A stretch of 18,105 nucleotides of DNA, taken from positions 1 to 18,105 of the forward strand of contig JAKUUF010000018.1 of NCBI GenBank assembly GCA_022448705.1, given 5' to 3'. Position 1 is the first letter of the stretch, and each line of letters opens with the position of its first letter. The translations under genes and the position numbers were made by a program. Positions 1-6,818 of this stretch are shown piece after piece. The notes beneath the pieces were generated by a model. It made no database searches. It was not told the origin of the DNA and worked only from the letters and a program-made list of their open reading frames with translations. This DNA comes from SAR324 cluster bacterium. Lineage in GTDB: Bacteria > SAR324 > NAC60-12.

Positions 1-1
1 G

Positions 2-610
2 CGTAAAAATGATCTTGTTGCAGAAATTTATCATTCCGGCATTTCTGGAGTTGAAGGTGCAGGGGGAGATTATCCGGCGATTGTACCAGTGACTCCCACA
101 GGTGCTGCCGCATCTGCTCCTCACTTAACCTGGGATGACCAGGAAATACCTGACAATTCTGGAACGTTTTTTGAGATTGCAGGATGCTACCGGCGATATC
201 ACTGCCCGCTTTGCCGTACGGTTTACCTAGGGGCACCACCAAAAAAATATCTTGAAGTGGAAAAGGCTGTTCTGGAAGGAATTGTAGCAGGTTTAGATGC
301 AGCTAAACCTGGTAATCATGCTGAAGACATTGAAGCAGCATGGCGTCAAACCATTGCAAGGTACGGTTTTGAAAAAACAAGCCGCTGCGGCTATGCCATA
401 GGTTTGAGTTATCCTCCGGACTGGGGTGAGCGTACTGTAAGCTTTCGTCCCGGAGACAAAACTTTACTGGAACCGAATATGACTTTTCATTTCATGCCTG
501 CTCTCTGGTTTGATGACTGGGGAATAGAAATTACAGAAAGCATCGTCATCACTGAAAAAGGAGCGGAGCCTCTGGCTGATGTGCCGCGAAAACTGTTTGT
601 AAAGGATTAG
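2..610 (+). CDS. doeA: Ectoine hydrolase-like M24 (creatinase/aminopeptidase fold) protein, 5' truncated by the window edge
   Basis: The reading frame is open from base 2 to the TAG at 608-610, giving the last 202 residues of a longer protein whose start lies upstream. The first in-window GTG (position 89) is internal, because conserved coding sequence precedes it. Blocks typical of DoeA ectoine hydrolases are visible: GDYPAIVP, APHLTWDD, GCYRRYHCPL, GLSYPPDWGER, EPNMTFHFMP and WGIEITES. DoeA opens the ring of ectoine to give N-acetyl-diaminobutyrate, the first step of using this compatible solute as a carbon and nitrogen source. The usual metal-ligand positions of M24 metallopeptidases are largely not acidic here, as in creatinase-type members, so a non-peptidase hydrolase is more likely than an aminopeptidase. 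No other ectoine genes are visible downstream; the next gene converges after 32 bases. Confidence 0.85.
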   Translation, partial: RKNDLVAEIYHSGISGVEGAGGDYPAIVPVTPTGAAASAPHLTWDDQEIPDNSGTFFEIAGCYRRYHCPLCRTVYLGAPPKKYLEVEKAVLEGIVAGLDAAKPGNHAEDIEAAWRQTIARYGFEKTSRCGYAIGLSYPPDWGERTVSFRPGDKTLLEPNMTFHFMPALWFDDWGIEITESIVITEKGAEPLADVPRKLFVKD

Positions 611-642
611 TATAATAATGATCGAAACAAGAAAATAATATT

Positions 643-1245
643 TCAACGCAACAATGTAAATGCAGAACCGAAACGTCCCAAAACTGTTATCCAGCAGATG
701 CTACCGAATACCACTGCCAGAATAGGGAAGTACTCCGGAAAAATGCATATGATGACAAAAAACAGAATTGTTTCTGTACCCTCTGTCAACCCTCCTAGAT
801 AGTAAAATGCCTTAAGCCCATGAGCATCAGAAGAGATGCCTTGTTTTTCGGCTGCTGCAGCAAAGGCCAGAAAGCTGGAACCTGTGCCTATGAAGGAAAA
901 AATCAAAAAAGCCGCAGCAAGACCGTTATTTTCTGGAGCAGCCAGTGCAAACCCCATAATAACCACTGAATAAAAAATAAAATCACAGGTAATATCCAGG
1001 TAGCCACCTAAATTTGTAGGGCCGCATTTTCGGGCTACCGCACCATCAAGTCCATCAAAAAAACGGTTTACTAATATCACTGCCATTGCTGTGGAATACA
1101 GCTTAAACCATAGCAAAGGAACCACCATCGCCCCAACCGCGAAGCCGGCAAGTGTGATTGTGTTTGCTGAAATTTGACGAGGGATATGATTCGCCAGACC
1201 GTTCATGATTGGATGGATAATTTTGTTTATCCTGTGATCCAGCAT
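643..1245 (-). CDS. ynjF: YnjF-type CDP-alcohol phosphatidyltransferase family membrane protein
   Basis: This 200-residue integral membrane protein carries the CDP-alcohol phosphatidyltransferase signature: DGLDGAVAR followed after seven residues by GGYLDITCD. These aspartates bind the divalent metal and CDP-alcohol. The family transfers a phosphatidyl or related group from a CDP-alcohol to a second alcohol in the inner membrane. The protein resembles the E. coli YnjF subgroup over its whole length, as I recall that sequence: the MLD start, the shared block GFALAAPE, FIGTGSSFLAFAA, and FYYLGGLTEGTET. It is not PgsA or PssA by this pattern, and its substrate is unknown. The gene is last on the minus-strand block, 157 bases after coaBC, so it may have its own promoter. 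The ATG start at 1245 has only a weak AAGG about 12 bases upstream. Confidence 0.85.
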   Translation of the reverse strand: MLDHRINKIIHPIMNGLANHIPRQISANTITLAGFAVGAMVVPLLWFKLYSTAMAVILVNRFFDGLDGAVARKCGPTNLGGYLDITCDFIFYSVVIMGFALAAPENNGLAAAFLIFSFIGTGSSFLAFAAAAEKQGISSDAHGLKAFYYLGGLTEGTETILFFVIICIFPEYFPILAVVFGSICWITVLGRFGSAFTLLR

Positions 1246-1282
1246 TACACTGATTGACCTTGAGAATTATGGATGTTGTATT

Positions 1283-1354
1283 TTTCCCTGAGTAAAATCA
1301 ACCGGGAAATATATACTTCATCGTCTTTCAGACTTTCATTTAATTATGTCTGAA
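1283..1354. repeat. Two inverted repeats in the coaBC-ynjF spacer
   Basis: The 157-base spacer holds two inverted repeats. TTTCCC (1283-1288) pairs with GGGAAA (1304-1309) over a 15-base loop. TTCAGAC (1327-1333) pairs with GTCTGAA (1348-1354) over a 14-base loop. Neither is followed by a clear T-run on either strand, so I do not call an intrinsic terminator. They could be weak 3'-end hairpins of the coaBC transcript or regulatory sites for ynjF. Confidence 0.25.
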
Positions 1355-1402
1355 CCTCTGAAGCAGCACAAAAATAAGAATTAAAAAATTTAATGGATTT
1401 CT

Positions 1403-2656
1403 TCAGGAAGTCAATTCGATGCGCTTGAGAATTGCGTTGGCAATGTCTTCCTTTCCTACATGTTTCTCGGGTTCGTTTTCAGGCTGAATTAACCATGCCA
1501 CCTGGGTACCATCCGGTTTGAACTCTTCTGCACGATTTGCCACAACCATTTGTGGCCCTCCTTTTTTGGAAAAGGGTTTTTTAGCAATCTTCATCAGTTC
1601 TTCATGAGAAACATTTTCTTCATACTTGAAGGTGACTGTTTTAAGCTGAGGATATTTCTTTCGTACTTCGTCAACCATCTTTGGAGTCGGCATCAGTTTT
1701 AAATCTAACTGTTTTATCCTGCTCGATAATTTCCCTTTGTAAACTTTCACAGGCTGGAAATCCGCAACCGCTGCAGTAAAAATCCCCCAGTCAAAAGACT
1801 GCTGACTGAGTGACTTTTTCAATATACTTGCATAGTCCTCAAACGTTGCTGCAATTTTAGTATTTATAAAATCCGGAGCAGAACGGCTTCCCTTACCCAG
1901 AATCAATTCAACTGATGCTCCGCGCAGCCAGGCTTCCCTTGCTATCTTGATGGAAAGAGTACCTGTGAAGTATGTAGTGATACTCCTTATGTTGTCCAAT
2001 GGAACAGGAGTCGGGCCGCCCGTGATCAGCAAAGATTTTCCGTAAAGTGAAGATTTACTGAGAGACCTGATTGTGGCTGCTACAATCAGGTCCAGAGAGG
2101 CTAAATTATTTTTACCATGAGCTTGTGTGGGTGGAATCAGGCTGACCCCCATTTCCTGCAATGTCTGCATAGAGCGAGTCAGAATTTTGTTATGCATCGA
2201 ACCATGCATTGCAGGCGCGAACAATAGAGGAATTCCCATACGTTCCATTCTTCCAAGAGCTGCTGCAATGGCCGAGGAAACCACACAATCCGCAATACCC
2301 AGTGCAGCCTTATTCAAAATGTTGTACGATGCAGGAGCAACGACAAAAACATCAAATGGAGTAACATCACTTAAATGTTCTGCCTCGGAAGTAAACCGGT
2401 CTATTACAGGATTCTGTGAGCACCATTCAAGCGCCTCCTTGGCAACATAACGCAGTCCTTCATTAGTGGCATAAACAACTACGTCAGCCCCTTCCCTGCG
2501 AAAATCACGTACCAGGTCCGGCATTCTGTAGGCCGCAATGCTGCCTGTTATCAGCAAGGCAACACGTTTTCCGGACAAATGTGAACCGGTTAAACGGACA
2601 TCGCGGTCAGTAAGCTGCGAAGGCGGAGGGGGGTCAATTTTCCATTCTAGAGACAT
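1403..2656 (-). CDS. coaBC: Divergent phosphopantothenoylcysteine decarboxylase / phosphopantothenate-cysteine ligase (CoaBC-like)
   Basis: This 417-residue protein has the two-domain CoaBC layout. The N-terminal flavoprotein domain (about 29-195) has ITGSIAAYR, the conserved His94 and VAPAS. The C-terminal ligase-like domain (about 207-417) has ITGGPTPVPLD and FTAAVADF. CoaBC joins cysteine to 4'-phosphopantothenate using CTP, then decarboxylates the product, two steps of coenzyme A synthesis. Several positions differ from the E. coli-type consensus: PAMN is PAMH (148-151), the clamp QACG is QAHG (178-181), ISNHSSG is ITTYFTG (226-232), and the usual VGFAAET is VTFKYEE. The family assignment is firm, but full CoA-pathway activity is uncertain. 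An N-terminal extension of about 28 residues precedes the flavoprotein core. The ATG at 2656 lacks a clear Shine-Dalgarno. The gene lies 73 bases after phoH on the same strand. Confidence 0.85.
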   Translation of the reverse strand: MSLEWKIDPPPPSQLTDRDVRLTGSHLSGKRVALLITGSIAAYRMPDLVRDFRREGADVVVYATNEGLRYVAKEALEWCSQNPVIDRFTSEAEHLSDVTPFDVFVVAPASYNILNKAALGIADCVVSSAIAAALGRMERMGIPLLFAPAMHGSMHNKILTRSMQTLQEMGVSLIPPTQAHGKNNLASLDLIVAATIRSLSKSSLYGKSLLITGGPTPVPLDNIRSITTYFTGTLSIKIAREAWLRGASVELILGKGSRSAPDFINTKIAATFEDYASILKKSLSQQSFDWGIFTAAVADFQPVKVYKGKLSSRIKQLDLKLMPTPKMVDEVRKKYPQLKTVTFKYEENVSHEELMKIAKKPFSKKGGPQMVVANRAEEFKPDGTQVAWLIQPENEPEKHVGKEDIANAILKRIELTS

Positions 2657-2729
2657 TTTGTGTGTTCAAATTTGATCTTTTAAAGCTTTTTACTGTTTAA
2701 GTTTAATATATTAAGGACTACCGCCTTTA

Positions 2730-4070
2730 CTAAAGTAACGTTGCTGCTAATTCGGCAAGAGGAGAGCGCTCGCAGCTGGTGAAACGTACATGCCCAGACA
2801 TTGATGATTCCTTGAAACTTTCAACCAGCGTGCTCAGGCCGTTGGAGGAAAGATTTACATCCGGATTGTCAATTTGATTTGGATCACCTGTTAAAACTAT
2901 TTTCGTCCCTTCGCCCACTCTGGTAACTATGGTTTTCATTTCGTGTGGTGTAAGGTTCTGTGCTTCATCAACAATCATATACTGATTGGGAATAGTGCGT
3001 CCCCTGATATATGTCAGCGGTTCAACAATCAACATTCCCCTGTTCATCAGCTCATGGTAACTGTCGCGTTTTGAAGTACTTTTTGAAGCTGGATTATTGA
3101 TCAGCAATTCCAGATTATCAAAAATCGGCTGCATCCATGGAGCAAGTTTTTCCTGAGCATCACCCGGCAGGTATCCCAGATCACGCCCCATTGGAAAAAT
3201 TGGCCTTGAGGCCAGCATGCATGAATAAATATTTTCTACCAGCATTTGCTGTAAGCCCACAGCTAAAGCCAGCAAAGTCTTGCCTGTGCCCGATTTACCA
3301 CTCAGTGTTACAACCGAAATCTCCGGGTTCTGCAACAGTGCCAATGCCAGTTGCTGTTCAGGATTTCGTGCACGGATTCCCCAGATACCCTGTTCTTTTG
3401 ATACCTGTTCGAACTGTTCTTTCTCAGAATTATATGTAGCTAAAACTTCTTCATCCGGTGCTTCAGAACTGCTTAACAAAAGTCCTTCATTTGGATTAAT
3501 TTCTTCCCTTTGCTGCTGTTCAGAAAATACCTCTTCTTTTGAAATTGATGACTGTTTCGCAAGTCTGCGCAATTTTTGTTTATCAACTTCATAGCGGTGC
3601 ATTCCTGAATAAAGGATTGAATCATCCAGTCTGTTTCCCTGATAGCAAATTGTAGGAACATTCAGTATGTCAGCCTTCGTTCTTAAATTCTCATCCTGTG
3701 AAACAAAAACAACTTCTCTGCTTTTCTGATATAGTGTCCATGCAACAGCAAGTACCTTGTTTGAAATATGCTTAAAATCAGGGCTGTACGGTAAAGATCC
3801 TGAATTTGGCTCTGACAATTCAATCCTCAATTTCCCGCCATTAGGCAGGCAAACACCTTCGGAAAGACTACCTAATTGCCTGCATTCATCCAGCATCCGT
3901 GTGATAATTTGTGCTGAACGCCCTTTTTCTCCCAGATCCATTTTGATGCAATCCAGTTCCTCCAGGATGCATACAGGTAGTACAACCTCCTTATCAGGAA
4001 AGTCATAAAGTGCCTCCGGAGTATAGAGCAGCACGCTGATATCAAGTACGCAAACAGGTACGTCACTCAT
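2730..4070 (-). CDS. PIN-PhoH family protein (PhoH2-type ATPase fused to a PIN nuclease domain)
   Basis: This 446-residue protein has an N-terminal PIN-like RNase domain (about 5-155) and a C-terminal PhoH ATPase domain (about 235-446). In the PIN part Asp10, the acidic cluster around LEELD (36-40), and Asp126 are candidate metal ligands. The common start motif VLDTN reads VLDIS. In the ATPase part, Walker A is GKSGTGKT (258-265), Walker B is MIVDEAQN (365-372), the sensor-like segment is LTGDPNQID (393-401), and the C-terminus has the family ERSPLAELA. PIN-PhoH proteins are proposed RNA helicase/RNases acting on unfolded RNA. The gene is first of the minus-strand block with coaBC and ynjF. 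The ATG at 4070 has no strong ribosome binding site. Confidence 0.9.
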   Translation of the reverse strand: MSDVPVCVLDISVLLYTPEALYDFPDKEVVLPVCILEELDCIKMDLGEKGRSAQIITRMLDECRQLGSLSEGVCLPNGGKLRIELSEPNSGSLPYSPDFKHISNKVLAVAWTLYQKSREVVFVSQDENLRTKADILNVPTICYQGNRLDDSILYSGMHRYEVDKQKLRRLAKQSSISKEEVFSEQQQREEINPNEGLLLSSSEAPDEEVLATYNSEKEQFEQVSKEQGIWGIRARNPEQQLALALLQNPEISVVTLSGKSGTGKTLLALAVGLQQMLVENIYSCMLASRPIFPMGRDLGYLPGDAQEKLAPWMQPIFDNLELLINNPASKSTSKRDSYHELMNRGMLIVEPLTYIRGRTIPNQYMIVDEAQNLTPHEMKTIVTRVGEGTKIVLTGDPNQIDNPDVNLSSNGLSTLVESFKESSMSGHVRFTSCERSPLAELAATLL

Positions 4071-4148
4071 GTATCTTCAGGAAGTTGAAAAAAGACTGTA
4101 CCTGGCTTTAAACAGATGAAGCATAATGCAATACAAATAAGTCGTTTT

Positions 4149-4223
4149 TTATGAACTGGTTTTTCGGCTAATTATCCAATATTGAATGGGCCACATTATA
4201 AACCAGTAGGTCCAGATGGTCAA
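4149..4223 (-). other. Possible very small membrane-protein ORF or gene remnant (TTG start, 24 codons)
   Basis: On the minus strand a frame is open for 37 codons from 4262 to the TAA at 4149-4151, directly after an in-frame TGA (4265-4263). Its translation looks like one tryptophan-rich transmembrane segment ending in basic residues: LTIWTYWFIMWPIQYW then IISRKTSS. Starts available are TTG at 4223 (24 residues) or ATG at 4196 (15 residues), with no evident ribosome binding site. It could be a small membrane protein, the tail of a decayed gene, or chance. Confidence 0.2.
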
Positions 4224-4351
4224 TCCAAGAACGGTTCCTGCTGAGAATGCTGCTGATTTTTGTCAGAAGATTTCAGTAGATTGAAGGATTTTTTTGTGCC
4301 AGATTGATTGCTTAATGCTCACTTAAATGTTGCCGCATGAAACTCAATTTC

Positions 4352-4380
4352 TTGCACTTTAAGAAAATCTGAGGTAAAAA
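4352..4380 (+). promoter_or_regulatory. Candidate sigma-70 promoter for the TerB-like gene
   Basis: A -35-like TTGCAC (4352-4357) is followed after 17 bases by a -10-like TAAAAA (4375-4380). This is about 50 bases before the ATG at 4433. It is a sequence match only. Confidence 0.35.
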
Positions 4381-4432
4381 TTTGGTAAGAGCAGTTATTT
4401 TTCCGGCTCATTAAATCAAAGAAAGGTAATTA

Positions 4433-4900
4433 ATGGCACTTCAGTTAACATCCGGACTGCAGCCTGAGCTGCTTTCCGAAGAACAGAAGCAGTGGCTTGC
4501 CAACGCAATCTGCGGAGCTATTACAGCGGACGGCTCAATTGCGCCAGAGGAAGTAGAATATCTCGAACGCGCGCTCTCTTTTTTACCAACGCAGACAGAC
4601 GTGAAAAACATGATGCAGGCAGTAAAGGACCAGAAGCTACCTCAATTGGACCGTCTGCCTGGTGCCACCAGAGAGTTGGAGGTAAAAATATTCATTGACC
4701 TGGCCACAGTCATTTCGGTTGACAATATCCTTGGTGCAAATGAAATTGACTACCTTCTGGAGATTGGGCGAAAGCTCGGTTTTGGACGTGAATTTGTTCG
4801 TGTTGTTATACGCTGGGCCAGTGAAGGCATTGTCTGGAAACGAAAAATGCAGCACCTTATAGATGCAGGAAGCTCCCTGGAAGCTGAATATTCAGATTAA
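4433..4900 (+). CDS. TerB-fold (tellurite resistance TerB-like) protein
   Basis: This 155-residue, mostly helical soluble protein has the duplicated pattern of the TerB/DjlA-N fold. The segment ICGAITADGSIAPEEVEYL (27-45) has a DG-x-IAPEE turn, and a second copy, LGANEIDYLLEIGRKLGF, lies near 99-116. Acidic residues in these turns are proposed metal-binding sites in the family. The fold is common in stress-response and phage-defence contexts and as a stand-alone protein, so a tellurite phenotype cannot be inferred. No signal peptide or membrane segment is seen. The ATG start is supported by an AAAGG sequence about 8 bases upstream, one of the few good Shine-Dalgarno sites here. The gene stands alone between divergent and convergent neighbours. 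Confidence 0.7.
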   Translation: MALQLTSGLQPELLSEEQKQWLANAICGAITADGSIAPEEVEYLERALSFLPTQTDVKNMMQAVKDQKLPQLDRLPGATRELEVKIFIDLATVISVDNILGANEIDYLLEIGRKLGFGREFVRVVIRWASEGIVWKRKMQHLIDAGSSLEAEYSD

Positions 4901-4910
4901 AGAATAAATG

Positions 4911-4935
4911 GGTGGCGGAGGCAACCAACGTTTTT
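4911..4935 (+). terminator. Possible intrinsic terminator of the TerB-like gene
   Basis: Eleven bases after the TAA, GGTGGC (4911-4916) can pair with GCAACC (4921-4926) over a GGAG tetraloop, with one G-A mismatch. A TTTTT run follows at 4931-4935, after the four bases AACG. The stem is short and the T-run slightly displaced, so this is tentative. It lies in the convergent gap before the exported-protein gene. Confidence 0.35.
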
Positions 4936-4961
4936 AAAACTAGCAAATGAATAGTAAAAAA

Positions 4962-5777
4962 TTATTCCTTAAGAACAAGCTGAGTCAGCATGTGTCTGGT
5001 TTCGCCAACTTCAAATTCGAGCAAGTGATGTGGTGCATCTGCTGAAAAGGTAAATTCAAAATGAGTTTTTTCTCTTGGAAGAAGTGCACGCAGAATTCCT
5101 GATTGAGGGAAAATCAGTATTTTGCGTGCCTGCATTTGGCCAAGCGGAGTATCAAGGTTAATTTTCTCCTTCAGTTCAGCCACCATCCTGATCATGCTCA
5201 TCGAGCGTGGCAGACCTTTATCCTCAAGCTCCAGTGCCAGCAGCGGCAGAAAAAGAGTAAATGAATAATCCTCAGTCTGAAGTATATTAATCAGGTTTTT
5301 TCTCAGAAAGAAAATAACTACTTCAAATGGTACTGCCTGTTGCTTACTCAAATCTGTTTCAAACTCCATCGCATTGCCGGATTTATCCAGTCTTGTCTTC
5401 ATCATTTTCCCGGAATAGGTATTGACAATCCGAAAATCTTCACGCAGATCTTCTTCCTCATACCATTTTGGAACACCGGAATCCGATTCAAACCAGAGTG
5501 TCTTTCGTGTAAATACATCCCCGTCAGGTTTGGTGTTTTCATTTTGTTCTATTATGAACCGTGTGCCGTCTTTAATTAATTCCACATAACGGTAATGGCT
5601 GTGTCCTGTGACTTCTGAACGCTCCAGATTCCAGTGTTTAAATGAAGCTCTGCTGCCTGGCAGCAGTTCACGAAGATAACTATCCATTGCGTAAACTGGC
5701 TCAGCTTGAATCATCATACCTGCCAGTAACAGATTAATAATTATTATCTGCCTGAAGCTTTTTTCCCATTTCCCCAT
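4962..5777 (-). CDS. Exported protein of unknown function with N-terminal signal peptide
   Basis: I do not recognise a family for this 271-residue protein. It begins with a typical Sec signal peptide: basic start MGKWEKSFRQ, hydrophobic core IIIINLLLAGMMI, and a likely cleavage after VYA (28-30). The mature part is beta-rich with alternating polar and hydrophobic residues, no further membrane helix and no cysteines. It is therefore probably periplasmic or peripherally outer-membrane associated. Its charged, strand-rich character loosely recalls DUF3108-like or lipoprotein-carrier-like proteins, but I cannot support either. The ATG at 5777 is well supported. A good AAGGAG lies about 10 bases upstream inside the preceding gene, and the start shares one base with the upstream TGA stop (TGATG), so translation is probably coupled to the zinc-finger gene. 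Confidence 0.75.
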   Translation of the reverse strand: MGKWEKSFRQIIIINLLLAGMMIQAEPVYAMDSYLRELLPGSRASFKHWNLERSEVTGHSHYRYVELIKDGTRFIIEQNENTKPDGDVFTRKTLWFESDSGVPKWYEEEDLREDFRIVNTYSGKMMKTRLDKSGNAMEFETDLSKQQAVPFEVVIFFLRKNLINILQTEDYSFTLFLPLLALELEDKGLPRSMSMIRMVAELKEKINLDTPLGQMQARKILIFPQSGILRALLPREKTHFEFTFSADAPHHLLEFEVGETRHMLTQLVLKE

Positions 5778-5953
5778 CAGTTGTATGCTCCTTCACATTT
5801 TCGGCATATAGTCCAATGTGATTTTGCTCTTGGCGGGTCCACAATGCACTGGCGGCAGACAACTTCTCCGCAACGGTGGCAAATCATTTTGCTTGCCTGA
5901 AAACGTGACATGGACTTGCTGCAAACATTACAAATTTCTGCCAGTCTTTTCAT
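5777..5953 (-). CDS. Small zinc-finger protein with four CxxC pairs (58 residues)
   Basis: Translating the minus strand from the ATG at 5953 gives 58 residues ending at the TGA at 5779-5777. Eight cysteines form four CxxC pairs: Cys8/11 (CNVC), Cys25/28 (CHRC), Cys33/36 (CRQC) and Cys50/53 (CRKC). This spacing resembles FYVE/RING-type cross-brace fingers that bind two zinc ions. The protein is otherwise basic and has no membrane segment, so a cytoplasmic nucleic-acid or protein-binding role is possible but unproven. Its stop overlaps the start of the exported-protein gene by one base (TGATG), which suggests one operon. A good promoter match lies just upstream. It is below the usual length threshold for gene calling and is easily missed. 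Confidence 0.7.
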   Translation of the reverse strand: MKRLAEICNVCSKSMSRFQASKMICHRCGEVVCRQCIVDPPRAKSHWTICRKCEGAYN

Positions 5954-5983
5954 TTCTTAGTCTGTTGAATGGATTAAAAACTT

Positions 5984-6012
5984 ATTAAAACTGAAAAGTA
6001 TATTTACTGCAA
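5984..6012 (-). promoter_or_regulatory. Candidate sigma-70 promoter for the zinc-finger/exported-protein pair
   Basis: On the minus strand TTGCAG (6012-6007) is followed after exactly 17 bases by TTTAAT (5989-5984), about 30 bases before the ATG at 5953. Spacing and position fit a sigma-70 promoter. Confidence 0.45.
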
Positions 6013-6180
6013 AATCATATCTCAGCAATTATTTTGAGTGCTCAGGTTAATCCTGTGTTTTAATTTACCTATTTACTAATGTCATCTGGAATAAGAAGCA
6101 ATTTCAAGGTGACCTTTATACTTGTATTTGACTTCCTACAAAAAAATTCATTTAATCTGCAAAAAATATTTTAAATGGAT

Positions 6181-6209
6181 TTGATTTTGCAATAGGAATT
6201 TGCTTAAAT
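6181..6209 (+). promoter_or_regulatory. Candidate sigma-70 promoter for dksA
   Basis: TTGATT (6181-6186) is followed after 17 bases by TTAAAT (6204-6209). A TG at 6201-6202 sits in the extended -10 position. The start codon is about 63 bases further on. The surrounding AT-richness makes chance matches likely. Confidence 0.3.
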
Positions 6210-6271
6210 TTGACTGTATATTAACATAATGGAGCTTACCTTCATACGTAAAACCTCATAATAATGATGCC

Positions 6272-6661
6272 ATGAAAGAAATAAAACGTCTGCTCTTGAA
6301 AGAGAAGGCGGCAATTCTCTCAGACATTCGGGAAAAAACAGAGAGCAATGGCGATAATAAAACTGATATTGGTGACGCCATAGATTCTTCTGTTGAAGAA
6401 CAGGAACGTGAATTGGATCTATTACTTCAGGACCGGGAACAGGCAAGACTTGAAGGAATTGAAATCGCACTCACCCGCATTGAATCAGATGACTTCGGTT
6501 ACTGTGATGAATGCGGAGAAGAAATATCCAAAAAAAGACTTCTTGCTGTTCCACTGGCCCGAACGTGCATCAATTGCCAGTCAAATATTGAACGCAGCCG
6601 ACTCGCACAAAATGCGTTTTCCCGTGCAGACTACTCCAGCCAGATTTTAAGCGAAGAGTAA
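6272..6661 (+). CDS. dksA: DksA/TraR-family zinc-finger transcription regulator
   Basis: This 129-residue protein has an N-terminal helical coiled-coil region and a C-terminal four-cysteine zinc finger, CDECG (about 78-82) with CINC (about 99-102). DksA inserts its coiled coil into the RNA polymerase secondary channel and, with ppGpp, changes transcription at rRNA, stress and biosynthetic promoters. The coiled-coil tip motif, usually D-x-x-D-x-A, reads DAIDSS, so Asp/Asp is kept and Ala is Ser. Length is within the family range, shorter than E. coli DksA. It precedes the flagellar genes by 157 bases, but there is no evidence of co-transcription. The ATG at 6272 lacks a Shine-Dalgarno. Confidence 0.85.
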   Translation: MKEIKRLLLKEKAAILSDIREKTESNGDNKTDIGDAIDSSVEEQERELDLLLQDREQARLEGIEIALTRIESDDFGYCDECGEEISKKRLLAVPLARTCINCQSNIERSRLAQNAFSRADYSSQILSEE

Positions 6662-6684
6662 CTTTTTTTCTTCATTACGCTTTT
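6649..6684 (+). terminator. Weak hairpin spanning the dksA stop codon, possible terminator
   Basis: AAGCG (6649-6653) can pair with CGCTT (6678-6682), with inner pairing between AAGA and TCTT and an unpaired ATTA. A short run of T follows. The stem is imperfect and the stop codon lies in the loop. Confidence 0.2.
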
Positions 6685-6785
6685 ATCTGTCAGTAGCCAC
6701 TGTTCCGCAAACTCCGTCGCTGCATTTTATGATACCAGTGTCGGTTACAGTTTTTTGAAATTTAAACAATACCACAAAAAATAGT

Positions 6786-6800
6786 GCCGTATATTGCGGC
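6786..6800 (+). repeat. Short hairpin just upstream of fliR
   Basis: GCCGTA (6786-6791) pairs with TGCGGC (6795-6800), six pairs including one G-T, with a 3-base loop. It ends 18 bases before the fliR ATG, where a ribosome would bind. It could affect translation initiation. Confidence 0.3.
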
Positions 6801-6818
6801 TTATAAAATCTGAACAGC

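Larger units (their letters stand above)
4071..4432. other. 362-base divergent intergenic region between phoH and the TerB-like gene
   Basis: This region separates the phoH start (minus strand) from the TerB-like start (plus strand). I find no RNA gene. It contains a plausible sigma-70 promoter for the plus-strand gene at its right end and a small hydrophobic open frame on the minus strand (4262-4149). Both are listed separately. The rest is AT-rich sequence without repeats that I can recognise. Confidence 0.6.
5954..6271. other. 318-base AT-rich divergent region between the zinc-finger gene and dksA
   Basis: The region is strongly AT-rich and contains no gene that I can support. It holds candidate promoters in both directions, listed separately: 6012-5984 on the minus strand and 6181-6209 on the plus strand. 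No riboswitch, RNA gene or long repeat was recognised. Confidence 0.6.

Noticed and set aside
464..646. A 60-codon minus-strand frame at the doeA end
   Set aside because: It overlaps the end of a clearly coding conserved region on the other strand and extends only into AT-rich spacer.
4263..4319. Reading the in-frame TGA at 4265-4263 as a sense codon to make a 55-codon protein
   Set aside because: TGA serves as the normal stop of several genes in the window (for example coaBC, flhF and ynjF), and there is no sign of a selenocysteine element or recoding.
6763..6793. Possible sigma-28 promoter before fliR (TAAA ... GCCGTATA)
   Set aside because: The two boxes are 19 bases apart rather than the expected 15, and the -10 box is imperfect.
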